Assembly (NCBI GenBank): GCA_964020975.1
Contig: OZ026626.1
Span: 12,762,060 to 12,826,059, forward strand
Length of the DNA: 64,000 nt
Origin: Hermodice carunculata
Lineage: Eukaryota > Annelida > Polychaeta > Eunicida > Amphinomidae
Direction of reading: 5' to 3'
The notes below the pieces were generated by a model. That model was given only the letters and a program-made list of their open reading frames with translations, did no database searches and was not told where the DNA came from. Numbering within the stretch: position 1 is the stretch's first letter; the number at the start of each line of letters is the position of its first letter. A program made the translations under genes and the position numbers. Below are positions 11,671-23,213 of this stretch, piece after piece.

Positions 11671-12124
11671 GCAGGGTCCATTATCTTTCGTATGTTGTCT
11701 GTTGGTCCTTCTGTCCACAATTCACCTTTTTTACTTCTGCAAAACCATAAGCCAGAGACACTTCAAACTTGGTGGGGATGTACCTTATGTGGGTCTCTAC
11801 CAATTTTGTTCAAGTGGTCAAGGTCAAATGATTTTTAGATTTTTGGTGAATTCTGTGATGAATTTTTTTGGCAAAACCTTCAAAAATCTTCTCCGAAACT
11901 GCTACACCAATTGCTTTGAAATTGTATGGGGCACTTCTAGGCCCCCCCCCTTTATTTGTTCAACAGGTGGTACTGCAATGTTTATCTATGTGATATGGAA
12001 ACTGACAATTTTACATCCTCTGCAAAATCCTTATCCCTTAGACTAGAGTGGAACTTGTTCTGGGTTAAATGTCAAGTTCAGCTGAGGACCGGTTGTTCAC
12101 ACAGCCATCTTGTTTTGTCTAGCT
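11671..12124. mobile_element. Class-4 repeat fragment
   Basis: Begins gcagggtccattatc and carries cttggtggggatgtacctt, caacaggtgg and an end of the type gttcacacagcc..cttgtt. The same 3' phrase recurs at 16373-16412 and 35216-35253. Confidence 0.6.
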
Positions 12125-12365
12125 GTGTAGAAAGAAGTAAAGAATATCAAGTGATGCCGATAAGTCACAGTTTAAGGAATCTCTACACCTAAGTAGCTAT
12201 TTTACAGATCCATACTCCAGAACTGATGTAGAGTTTGTTGCTGCCTAGATTTGAAAATCGTTCACAGAAGAAAGATTGAGGTGGTGGAGAGTGATACTAG
12301 TGATTGTGTGCTTGTGTGACTTACATGTATGTCTCATTAATGTCTACAAATTCCATTCTCGACAG

Positions 12366-12545
12366 CTCCGGGGCAGACCTTGATCACATGGCGGCGCAGG
12401 GAGGGTCCCCTGCCTGTAGGTCACATCATGAGGGACGGTGTGCTCACCATTCCACGCGTGACAGCACGTGATGCCGGCACATACATCTGTGTCATCACCA
12501 CTGCTGGTGGCTCAGTAGAGGGCACCACTAGCCTTATTGTCAATG
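12366..12545 (+). CDS. HSPG2: Ig5, exon b
   Basis: The acceptor ..ttctcgacag ends at 12365; the donor GTAAGA begins at 12546. The product APGQTLITWRRREGPLPVGH, then IMRDGVLTIPRVTARDAGTY and ICVITTAGGS, ends in SLIVN. Phase 1-1, 180 bases. There is no in-frame ATG near its start, which is expected of an internal exon. Closest neighbour is Ig4b: both share WRRxxGxLP, RDGVLTxP and CVxTT. Confidence 0.9.
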
Positions 12546-12705
12546 GTAAGACCTGTTGAATCAGTGGTATCATCTTTCGAACACAAGACATGCATATTAA
12601 TTTCCCACCACAACTGCATACTTGATTGCCTAGTCTTGCTTGGCGGGATATGGCGAGATATTGGTCGGTACCTGTGTTGACAAGTGGGCTATTAATAATA
12701 TTATG

Positions 12706-13596
12706 TATACAGTAGTCCCCCTCTGTAGCGGACACCCCTTCTGCACAGAGAAAGTGTCCCCTGCAGGGGGTTGTCCATTGAAGAGGGGATCAAGTATATT
12801 CTATTATATAATACCAGACACAACTGTAGGCCGGGCAGCTCTTAATGCGGGACCATTCAGTAATGGTCCTTCACTGGGTTCAGTAATAGGATGCTCTGTG
12901 GGAATTTTTTTTCTCATACTTCGGTCAAACAGCAACATAATTTAGAACAGATAAATCACTTATCAATAGAAATACACAGACAAAATGATCAAGAGTAAAC
13001 TACAAGTTTTCTTGGTGTTTGATTTATTTGGGTGTGTAAGGCTGGAAACAAACAGGTCCCCATCTTCAACTTTCTGCAGTAAAATCAAAATGGCAGACAT
13101 CACATGTGCGCTGAAAGAAACACAATGGAAACTAAATAATTGAACAAAAATCAGTACATGTATTGCTCACACAATGATACGATGGATAACGGTTTAAGAA
13201 TATAATACGTGAGTAAGCAGAATTGCTGTATTTGAGACCTGGATTAAGCTATTGGCCGATGCAACGACCAATTTACAAGCTGTGAAATCTGCTCGTAGAA
13301 GTTGGTCTTTCGACATCTTTTCAAGTTCAATAGTGTTGTAACTTGTATTGGACAAAAAATATGTGTATATTCTTATGCCGATTTACGGACAGCGAAGAAT
13401 TTACCAATTTTATGTCCACACAGAGGGGTATTTCTATTATTTGGGGATTAAAACCCTGTCCGTTGTTCACGTCAGAGGGGTGTCCGGCAACGAGGGGCAA
13501 TTTCAATGGGAAAGCCGTCGGTGCTGCGGGACTCTGTCCGCCGGAACTGGGTGTCCGCTTAGAAGGAGGTCCGTTGGGGAGGGGGATTACTGTATA
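12706..13596. mobile_element. Tc1/pogo-like TIR element (about 890 bp)
   Basis: The ends tatacagtagtccccctc and gagggggattactgtata are inverted, with TA at the edges. Both subterminal regions are rich in short gtgtccgc/gcggacac-type motifs. No transposase open frame seen, so probably non-autonomous. Confidence 0.75.
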
Positions 13597-14583
13597 AAGA
13601 AGACTTATTTAAGCAGATAGAATTTTTTTCTTACATATGGCTCAGGAAGGACTACATGAATGCCAGTTTAGCATTTGTGAACGTGATTTTTCAAAAACGC
13701 TAATTTTGTGAGAAATGAGCATATGATCCTATTTCGGGTAGTGATGTGAGCTGCACGTCCCCCATGATTGCCAGGCGTCAAACCCATGCTTTGTAGCAGG
13801 AAATTGATGTGCATATTGTGCACGTATTGGAGTTCATAAAAAAACATTCTAAACTTGGTACCCTAACAACCACATTTTAAGGCCTTCAAATTATGGATTC
13901 AAGTTCAGATTCATGATGACAAATTTAGAATTGAAATAATGGATAGTCCAGTGAGCATCTGGTACAGTAACGTGAGGCATTGCTTGTTGTGAATGTACCC
14001 TTGCCTATCCGTTATTCCTTAAGTGTGACAGGTGCATAGTATTTTCTCACCAAAACGGCTTGTTCTGTTTTTAGGCAGCAGTGAGATAACATTTGCCATG
14101 ATCCCTGATACTGTGGGATGATAGACCAGCAGTGCCACTAACATTTCAGGCAATAAAGAATATTTTACACATGATAACTTTAAACTCAGGGGAAATCCAT
14201 AGAACTCAGTTTCTGGAAAAATCGCTTTCTTAGTCATAATATTTGCAAGAGCAACACGTTGTGTGTTAATACTGGGATCTGCTGGCACATGCGGCACTTC
14301 CTTTGAGAGCTGTGTGGGCTGAAGCAGCCCGCCAGCTTATACCAATGTGTCATATTGGGGCTCATTGAAGAAAACGGACTTGAGATTCTGTGTGATGCAG
14401 ATCAGGAACTTTGTAATGTGACTTGACCACATGTCAGGCTCCAGTGAAAAAAAAAAAAATAGCAAGGTGTGTGGGGTGATTAAACTTTTCAGAGCCTGTT
14501 TCAAGAAAAGTCAATGTACTTTGAATTGACATAATGGTATCAGGTTCATTTTCTTTGTAAATTGGCACTTGAGTCGAGTTTTA
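13597..14583 (+). other. Unannotated intron sequence
   Basis: About 1 kb between two TIR elements. It contains small A and T tracts and no recognised coding, repeat or RNA structure. Confidence 0.5.
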
Positions 14584-14770
14584 TATACAGTGGTACCGGT
14601 ACCTGCTGTATGTGGCCACCTCTTCTGAAAAAGTGGCCACATACAGCAGGTGACCTGTCACCATAGGTAAATTTTGAAAAGAAATTGACTCCTATTTCTG
14701 AGCCTAGTGACCACAAAAACCAATGTGGCTGTTCACGGCAGTCGTTGCATATGGCAGGTACCACTGTATA
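14584..14770. mobile_element. Tc1/pogo-like TIR element (187 bp)
   Basis: The 14-bp ends tatacagtggtacc and ggtaccactgtata are perfect inverted repeats, and a nested inversion around gctgtatgtggccac adds a second stem (14602-14652). Non-coding. Confidence 0.85.
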
Positions 14771-15011
14771 CTGATTTTCTGCATCAGAGTAAATGTAGTT
14801 TTTCCCTATTATCTGATCAGTATATTGTGAAACCTGTATTGAAGTAGTCTAAACTGGGAATAACCAAATTGTGGTCTATGAAGATGAATGGTCTTTCGTA
14901 TTAACAAGATGAAAAAGCTAAGCAAAGTATCCTGACAAGGTGGTCTTCGAAGACCGTCATTGAAGTAGTCTCTCAAAACAGGTCTGGTGCATCTTACTGT
15001 TGAATTTCATT

Positions 15012-15179
15012 TACAGTGAAAACTCGTTATAATGACACCATCTGTTCCCTAAAGAAGTGTTAGATAACTGAATATGTCAGATAAATGAATCAAATAAGAA
15101 AATGAATGTTTTTCCATGAAAATTTGTGTCATTATATTGAATATGTCAGATATCTGAATGTCCTTATGATGGCACTGTA
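15012..15179. mobile_element. Probable Tc1/pogo-like TIR element (168 bp)
   Basis: The edges tacagtg and cactgta, subterminal aactcgttataatgacacc and inner tgtcagata / tatctgaat motifs resemble the other TA-flanked elements, but the inverted repeat is weaker. Lies 36 bases before the Ig6 exon. Confidence 0.55.
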
Positions 15180-15214
15180 TCTGACTTAAATTGCTTCCAA
15201 TGATGTCTTTTCAG

Positions 15215-15475
15215 TTCCACCATCTGTCAGCATTGGTCCCAGCGTGCAGACAGTCAGGATCGGAGAGCGCGTGTACTTGCGCTGTGTGGTTCAGGGTACT
15301 CAGCCCATTACCATAGAGTGGAACAAACTGGCAGGCAACCTACCAGCCACGGCGGTGGTTCGTAATGGGGTACTTGAGATCACGTCAATGGCAAGGGAAG
15401 ATGTAGGTCGCTACCGATGTGTGGCGGTGAATGTTGCTGGAAGGGCCGAGGGTTATGTGGAGCTGGTCATTAGAG
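15215..15475 (+). CDS. HSPG2: Ig6, single exon
   Basis: The acceptor ..gtcttttcag ends at 15214; the donor GTAGGA begins at 15476. The product VPPSVSIGPSVQTVRIGERV, then YLRCVVQGTQPITIEWNKL and ITSMAREDVGRYRCVAVNVA, ends in YVELVIR. Strand B and F cysteines and the strand C tryptophan are all present. Phase 1-1, 261 bases. Confidence 0.92.
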
Positions 15476-15559
15476 GTAGGAACATAGCTAGAGCACTTTC
15501 CAGCATTGAACAGCTGTAACTGACGTACAAAGTGAAATTAACACATGAGCAGGAGAGGT

Positions 15560-16412
15560 CACAATAGGCGGGGGCAAGAACAAAAGGTTCTAGAACTGCC
15601 TAAAAGAGGGCACTGCAGTCAGTGGAGGGCTAGGGTTGTGTATTCCTATTACTTTACATTGTAATTTGCAACTGAATAACTTTAAAACTAGAGCACATAG
15701 AAATGCCAAATTTCAGACAGTAAATCTAGATGCATAGCTAAATACCTCACAAAAATCATATAACCACAGCTACAAAAGTGACTGGTTTATTTAAGGTTGC
15801 TTTAACATACAAACAAATGGGAATACACAGCTCTAGCCCTCCAAATGTTTGTGTATTCAGTTGTGTATTGGGGCGAATACACACCCAAGAGCTAATTCTG
15901 ACCTTTCCTATTGGCAAGTTTATGTGTATTTGGCTGAGTACATAACCCAATACACAAGTTCTTGTGGGCTAGAGGTGTGTAGTCCCAGAAGATTCTATGC
16001 TAAAGTAATATTCAATATGATGAATAGTTTTGTAGCAAATGTTATACAATTTACAGAAGTACTTTATGCAACCATTCACCACATAATTGCTGTTTCTAGG
16101 TAGAGTGATTTTAAAGTTATATAGGTGCAAATTACAATGGAAACTAATGGAAAATACACATATCCACCCACAACTGCTGGAAATACACTTTTGATCCCTG
16201 ATTCTTCCGAAATTTTTCAATTTGAGTGTCTGTCAGTGAATGCATGTATTCCTACTGATTACCTTGTAAGTCAATGGGCATAGCAATTGTGGAAATTCCA
16301 AGTTTTACCTCCTCTCTAAAATCTTCGTTCCCTAGACTAGAGTGGGCATTATTGTGGGTTGAATGCTAAGATCAAGTGTGGACGGGACGTTCACACAGCC
16401 CTCTTGTTTTGT
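15560..16412. repeat. Intron repeats incl. class-4 3' end and inverted ggctag..tgtgta copies
   Basis: Three copies of a ggctagag..tgtgta phrase lie at about 15625 (direct), 15823 (inverted) and 15964 (direct). At 16180-16412 there is a class-4 fragment ending gttcacacagccctcttgtt (16390-16409). Confidence 0.5.
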
Positions 16413-16828
16413 GAATTTCACGATTTGGCTACTTGTGGGTTGGTGCATATATTCCTATTGATTAATATAAGTAAGCAGCAGTGGTGGATTCCAAGCTCAT
16501 GCTTACTATTAACCACTAATAGGAAAGTACCAAGTTGGATTTTTTTGGTGTTGTTAATTTTGACTTTCAGAGGTGAAACTGATGGCTTATATCTAACAGT
16601 GGATCCTGTCCCCTCTCACATTAAAAAATGATGCCTGGAGAACAGTGTGAGTGTACTGCACACACTGATGATAGGGCAGAAAGGTCAATTTGATATTATT
16701 TCAAAGATTGTGTGACCATGTCAGCATTTCAATTTGTGAAGTTCAGTTCAGCGGGCACAGGACTGTCACAGTCTTCTGGGTTTTCTTTTTCTTTTTGTCT
16801 TTTTGGTTCAAGAAATTCAGACAAAGGT

Positions 16829-17010
16829 ACAGTGGTACCTCTTTTGAGAGACCCCTGTAATGAGACACCGCATATCTTTTTAAGACCACTCTATCAGAAC
16901 ACTGTGCTATCTTTTCCATGTTGTTGTACCTCTAATGAAAGACCACCTATTTTGAGAGACCGCATTTTGACCCGCCGCAGGGGCGGTCTCTCAAAAGAGG
17001 TACCACTGTA
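16829..17010. mobile_element. Tc1/pogo-like TIR element (182 bp) with perfect 26-bp ends
   Basis: The first 26 bases (from tacagtggtacctctttt) and the last 26 (to ggtaccactgta) are perfect inverted repeats, with TA at the edges. Non-coding and probably young because the ends are identical. Confidence 0.92.
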
Positions 17011-17209
17011 TTTGCATACTTTAGATGAATAAAATTCTACATGGGAACAATGGCAAGGGATATAAATAACATTTGACTATCTTAATGATGACAATAGACA
17101 GAATTGTAGAGGTATTGTCAGTATGTTTCATTGTCATACAAGCAGTCTTCTTTTCACTCAGTTTTGTTATGTAGCAATTCAATTTTCAAATGTTATTGTT
17201 TGGTCACAG

Positions 17210-17375
17210 ATGCACCCAAAGCCGTTGTGAGTCTGCCACGATCTCAGACCGTTACCATTGGGCAGACTGTCATTTTCCGTTGCACAGCATCGGGAGACCC
17301 CCCGCCCCGCATCCAGTGGTTGAAAGAGGGAGGAGTACTGCCAGACACAAGCAACGTGCAAGGAGGCGTTCTAAC
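17210..17375 (+). CDS. HSPG2: Ig7, exon a
   Basis: The acceptor ..ggtcacag ends at 17209; the donor GTTAGT begins at 17376. The product DAPKAVVSLPRSQTVTIGQT, then VIFRCTASGDPPPRIQWLKE, ends GGVLT with the last codon split (phase 2). Strand B Cys and strand C Trp are present. Confidence 0.9.
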
Positions 17376-17510
17376 GTTAGTTACAACCTGCTTCTTTCCA
17401 ATTCCATAGCTGTAATTTTATAAAAACAAATTGTGCTCAAAATCTCAAAATGATGGCTGATATTATCCTTAAAATGGAACAAGAAATAACATGTATCTGT
17501 ATGTGTGTAC

Positions 17511-17512
<2 letters not shown>

Positions 17513-17566
<54 letters not shown>

Positions 17567-17769
17567 TTATTTATATATATTATATATATACTTATATATA
17601 TAGTAGAATCTCCAATTAAAACCACCTCCATAAAGACCATTTCTACATTAAGACCATCAATCTACAGACCCATTTTTTGTTTTTTCTTAAATTATATCCC
17701 CTTTATGACCACTCCCCTATTAAGACCACATTTTTAAAGTCCCAAAAGGTGGTTTTAATAGGGATATTT

Positions 17770-17849
<80 letters not shown>
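17513..17849. repeat. (TA)n, TIR-like segment, and (TG)n
   Basis: (TA)n at about 17513-17602 and (TG)n at 17772-17849 flank 17601-17774. The ends of that segment (aatctccaattaaaaccacc, ggtggttttaatagggatat) are approximate inverted repeats of the Tc1/pogo-like type. Confidence 0.75.
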
Positions 17850-17850
<1 letters not shown>

Positions 17851-18112
17851 CATTCAATGGAAAAAATAACCCTAAACCTTATTTCATTTGAAAAAAATAA
17901 CGGTGAACCTTATTAAGGTTTTCGTTGAGACTGTAAGTAATATTCATACATGATGAGATAGCTATCAGGACGTCTAAAATTCTGGAGTCCCAGACAATCT
18001 GTCTAGAGTTGCCAGCTCTGTGTATATCAAAATGTGGCTCAGCATCTCTAAAAAAGAGCTACTTAGTGCAAGTTTGGCCCTTTGTTCACATTTTTACACA
18101 AGGTAATATAGA

Positions 18113-18397
18113 TTTACTCATTCCACCCTGATAGAAGACCGAGTTAACAGCTTTCCTTGGCACACTCTGGGCCCAATGTGCCCAGAGCACGCCAAGGAAA
18201 GCTATGGACCATGGGCATATTATTTGGATGACCATGGGCATATTATTTTGATGACCATGGGCATATTATTTGGAATGATCTTCCATCCAAGTTTCATCCA
18301 AATGTTTGAAAAATAATCCCTAAATTAGTAAAATCCATCTAGCAGACAACATTTAGATATCAGCAGGAAAAAGCATCATAGGGGTGGAATGGGTTAA
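18113..18397. mobile_element. TTAA-bounded hairpin element, copy C
   Basis: The ends TTTACTCATTCCACCCTGAT and GGGGTGGAATGGGTTAA are inverted. The core hairpin at about 18148-18207 has arms containing aacagctttccttggc. Three tandem copies of gaccatgggcatattattt follow (18206-18270). Close relative of copy E. Confidence 0.82.
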
Positions 18398-18917
18398 CAA
18401 GTTCTGTTCTGCATCTTAATATGGGTGGAGGGAGGGTGTAGAATTCACCCATTTTGTTACAACCTTCATGAGAAGGTTTCTGGCATTATGGTGGCCTCTC
18501 AATCATCAACCTGTACAATACATGTAGTGCATTACATATCTACTAAAATACATGTATGGTTAAACTACAGGTCAGAAATTTTGTTATGATTATAGCTTAC
18601 CACAGAAATCAATCATGACCAATACGATGTATTCATATTTAAATGCGGTCCTAATCTAGCACCTATCGAGGAAAAGAGGGAGCCACCTGCATCAGGGCAG
18701 ATCCATGTATTTCGCATGGTCAGAAGTACTTTCTCAATAAAATGAACAACACCAACACAGAATAATTTTAAGAAAATGTATTAACATATATTTGAAACAT
18801 AAAGCATGCCTAAATTGATTAAAAATAGGTTCTCTTTTGGTAGAAAAGGTCTTATTTATGGATGTTTATGTAGTATATAATACAAAACTGCCCTGGTCAT
18901 GGTGGAAGCATCAGTCT

Positions 18918-18931
18918 GTTGCCCTGGCAAC
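18918..18931. promoter_or_regulatory. RFX X-box-like motif
   Basis: GTTGCCCTGGCAAC is a perfect inverted X-box (half-sites GTTGCC and GGCAAC with 2-base spacing), with an ETS-like aggaagt 4 bases downstream. Intronic; function unknown. Confidence 0.35.
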
Positions 18932-19438
18932 ACAGGAAGTGAGCAGGATCGCAGTTAAATATGAATTTCTCCTATTTTATATGCTTGAAACATTGACTCG
19001 GCTCCAACCCCGGATCTGACAGAAAATCCAGGGTTGGGTATAATCTTAGATATATCCCGAAGTGTTTGTGCTAATTTATCTGATAAGGCTAGTAATTACC
19101 CTCAGGTGTGTTTGCTGGTACTTTGATTTTATCTTAAAGAGAATGTAGTTTTCTTCGTTGTCACAATGGGAGGGACTTTTTTAATCAGTCAGTGTTTGCA
19201 ATTGATATTAATTTGAGATAACAGGTTCACAAAAGAAACCTACACTTACTAGACAGTGCTTCAAGGGAGCTGTTTTCAGCATGATGAGAGGACCATCTGA
19301 AAGCAATAATGATAATAGTAAGTTTACTGCACCTCCAATGACAATTTAGTGAGAGATACCTTAAAACTGCACATTTTTGTATTGTATGCATGCACTGTAG
19401 CCACCTGACTCTGACCCGGTCTTGTGTTGTGTGTGTAG

Positions 19439-19536
19439 GATTGTCAATGTACAGAAAGCGTACGAGGGACGCTATCTCTGTCGTGTCAGCAGTGCCGAGG
19501 GCATATCCACGGACTACGCCGTCCTTGTTGTGCAAA
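19439..19536 (+). CDS. HSPG2: Ig7, exon b
   Basis: The acceptor ..gtgtgtgtag ends at 19438; the donor GTGAGT begins at 19537. The first base completes ACG (T), then IVNVQKAYEGRYLCRVSSAE and GISTDYAVLVVQ. The strand F motif has E-G-R-Y-L-C in place of D-x-G-x-Y-x-C. Ends phase 1 and can join in frame either to the laminin-like exon at 25250 or to Ig8a at 50313. Confidence 0.9.
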
Positions 19537-20474
19537 GTGAGTACCTTGCTGTTACCATGGTTACCGACAGACACTGTAGACCTGTAGATGAATGCACCAA
19601 TAGACACATAGATCTTAGTCTAAAACTACCGAAAACACGTTGCACTCACCTACAGAGCTTTGAGTCCATTTGCAGACAAATATGACCCAACTTTGGTGAT
19701 TTTCAGGAATCATGATCCTGAAAATTCTTTACTTAAAGTGCACTCAGAAAGATTTACGTGGCCCAATAGACAAGTACTGGCATGTGGACATCTCTAGCTC
19801 TGGCATAACATGAACACAAAGGCACAAAAAAGTGCATGACCTAAACCGGGAATGAGAAAAATACGAACAAAATTATTAACCACTCAGGATGCCAACATAC
19901 ATCGGCATGTGACCTTATCACATTAAAAACTACCAGACATGGTCCAGTTCATCCATGGTGTCCTTCTTTGTCAGCAAAGAATGATGTAAGCGGTTTGTCA
20001 ATGGCTTTGAGGGGCACATTCTGGGTGGTTTGTACCGAGAATGCTCCCAGCAAAGGTGTTGACTATGTTCCCGTAGGGAGCCCCCCGTAGGGTTAATCTC
20101 AGGTCAAGGAGGCCGTTAACTTCATGTGTTTCTTCCATTACATGGTATTAAAATGATCATATTTGTATATATGTCAATCATGACTGATTGCGGAGCATGC
20201 AAGACTGATATGAACTAGGGCCTAGTCACGGACTGCCTGCAGTCCTGTCTTGTACATATACAGTGTGCCCTGTGCACTTTGCTCCTTGTACCAAACACTG
20301 GTCAGGTTTGCCAACACTGCAGGACAAGGGGACTTGTCTTGGCTAGGAATATAGTGACTGACAGGAGAGAATTTAGTAGGAGAATGTACCTGCTCCTGGA
20401 AACAATTCTGCCAGAACAGAAGTTAAGATGGTGTATTTGCTGTTCTAGTCAATATTCCAACGCTTAAGCAAAAT

Positions 20475-20769
20475 TTAACACTTTGCTGCCAAAATCACCC
20501 AGAATTTCTCAAATGTAAATTATTGTCTGATTTGGTGATTTATCTTATACTTCATGTCAATGATGATATTTAGTCTGAGGACTATAGATAGGAAATATCA
20601 GTAACATATATTTCGTGTTAATAGTCATATTTAGCCTGGGTACTGTAGATAGTGTCATAAAGCCAGCACCAGGACAACAGCTTTCATTGGGGTAAAGTGG
20701 GCGTATTGTGCTCAGTTTGTGCCAAGGATAGCTGTCGGCTTGCTCTCCTTCTGACCAGGAAAGAGTTAA
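20475..20769. mobile_element. Degenerate TTAA hairpin element, copy J
   Basis: Edges TTAACACTTTGC and GGAAAGAGTTAA, with a core at about 20675-20740 (acaacagctttc.. ..gatagctgtcg) that is now a poor palindrome. Confidence 0.45.
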
Positions 20770-22040
20770 AAATTGCACAGTTGATATTCTGAGACTTGTT
20801 TTAAAATATACATAGAAATATGTAGGAACTTCCAGGAAATAGCTTCGTTTTTTTATGTTGTTTCTTAAATCTTGTACAAAAAAAAAAATGGTTTGCAAGA
20901 CTGATTTAAAAATGTCTCCCTATCAGAGATACAGTCATTTCTAAAACACCATGTGATGGACTATCAAGAATCTATTTTTTCAGTGAGACAATTTAACACC
21001 CCAAGGAGTTATTTCCCCAGGTTAACTATGCCCACTTGGAAGTTATACAAATCTTGCAGTCCCAGTTCAATAAAACCCAGGTGACCAGCCTTGAAGAATG
21101 CAGCCTTGTTGTGGTACAATGGCCAGATCTCTAGATATATATATATATATGTACATAGTTGCATTTTTTTGTCACTGTAGTTTTAAAAGTGGCAACTTTT
21201 TGTTACATTTATCTTATGTATTTTTTTTGCTGTGCTTCCAGTCCTGAGTTTGTAGGATTGCTTTTAACATTTAACACACAGATTGATGACAGTGGTGCTA
21301 CATGTACTGCATATATTTTTCAAGCAGTCTTTAAGTTACTTTACACTAGGAAATTTTTTGCCAAAGATACATAGTGAATATAAGCGAAAAAAAAAAAAAA
21401 AAACAGACACACACAAAAAAAAGAATTTAAACAAAGTTTGATTTCTTGCATAACAAAAACAACGAAATGCAGTCAAGTTCTGACCAACTTTCATAAATGA
21501 TTAAACTTGAACTTAGTGTGATATATTTGGGGATCTTAAAAGATAGATATCTTTTTGTTCACAAAGTACAGCTAGATGAAGAGGAATTTGTTCTGAAGGG
21601 CACTGTGTCTTGATATGCAATTAACACAAGTGTAAAAATAACTATGGCTGACTGTGTGTTTGGCCTGAAAACAAACCTTCAATATAGTAACGGTGTGCTG
21701 CATCCAAACTTCCAATCTTTCAATCCACGAAAACAGAAAAAAGAAATTCCATTCCATTGTATTCTTGTGGAGGAGGGGTGAGATAGTGAACTCGGATTAA
21801 GTCGTAACTTTTAAATGTTTAAACTTTTCAACTTGGTGATTGCCAATTCTACCAAAAATCTGTGTTACCTGAATTGAGGAAATGATGAATTCCTATTGTA
21901 AACTAGCTGTTTAGTACTTCAGGCAACACCAGCAGTTGTTGAGACCATGAGAATTGTCAAGATCAACAGCTGTGCATTCCTAGTTGTGCATTGTTCCCCG
22001 GCTGTATTGAGGAAAACTGTTGACTTAGACCAAACTTGGC
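20770..22040 (+). other. Unannotated intron sequence
   Basis: AT-rich, with a short (TA)n at 21137-21151 and an A tract near 21388-21405. A decayed hairpin phrase (atcaacagctg.. ..aaaactgttgac) lies around 21960-22025. No coding evidence. Confidence 0.5.
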
Positions 22041-22460
22041 ACAAAGAGTTAACATTAAGTAGTGTACTTGTAATGAACTGAAGACCCTAAACTTGCCACA
22101 GAGAGCTAACATTAAGAAGTGTGTACTTGTAATGATTTGAAAATCCTAAACTTGCCACAAAGAGTTAACATTAAGTAGTGTACTTGTAATGAACTGAAGA
22201 CCCTAAACTTGCCACAAAGAGTTAACATTAAGTAGTGTACTTGTAATGAACTGAAGACCCTAAACTTGGCATAAAGAGTTAACATTAAGTAGTGTACTTG
22301 TAATGAACTAAAAACCATAAACTTGGCACAAAGAGTTAACATTAAGTAGTGTACTTGTGATGAACTGAAGACCCTAAACTTGCCACAAAGAGTTAACATT
22401 AAGTAGGATACTTGTAGCAAAATGAAGACATTAAACTTGGCACAAAGAGTTCAGTTAGGC
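22041..22460. repeat. Minisatellite, about 57-bp unit
   Basis: Seven tandem copies of a unit containing agagttaacattaagtagtg, tacttgtaatgaactgaaga and ccctaaacttgccacaa. Copies are highly similar apart from the last one. Confidence 0.9.
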
Positions 22461-23213
22461 CCTGTACTTGTGATGCCATGAAGACCCGTATTGTGTGTGA
22501 TGTCAGTTGCTTGCTACTATGGGTAAGTCAGCATACATACAAGTGCCTGGCTTTCATTTAGATTGACATACATTTTGGCTTCAGAACTCTGCTTTTGTAG
22601 AAAAGCCAGATTGGTTCTTTAAAACAGCAGCTGACTACAAACACGCACAAAATACTCCAAGCCCTACATCAATGTAGATTTCCCCAAAGAACCATTGTTT
22701 GAGTACACGTGACACAATTGTAATAATTCAATTGTTAAATACATAAAACACAGCCCAATGAATATGTGAAAAATTGCACACTTTATGGTAAAAAAAAATT
22801 ACAGTGTGTACTGCATACATTAGTGGGCATTTTCAAATTCAGAGGAAATGATAGTTGATCCCATAGCTGAAATGGCAGCCGTTTTGTCAAGTGTCTGGAC
22901 CCCAGATGTGGTATATTAGCTGTAAATATATTCTGTTGTAAGATACATCCAGTCCACAGGGTTCAGATTCGTACCAAAGATGTTTTCTTGCTAAATATGT
23001 TGATAAAGTCACTTGAAACGATATTTTGTGGACAGCATATTCAAGGTAACATTAACCCTCCTGCCGTCCCTGTAAACCATAGGTGTGGTTTGGGGGTATA
23101 ATGGATAAATTGTGAACAAAATAATTGTTGACTGATTTTATCACATTTTTTTTTTCTGACAGCCAAACTTCCAGTTGTAATAAATGACAGACATTCCAGT
23201 CACATGTTAAATT

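Noticed and set aside
12421-12735. Minus-strand frame of 104 codons.
   Set aside because: It is the antisense shadow of the Ig5b exon (12366-12545).
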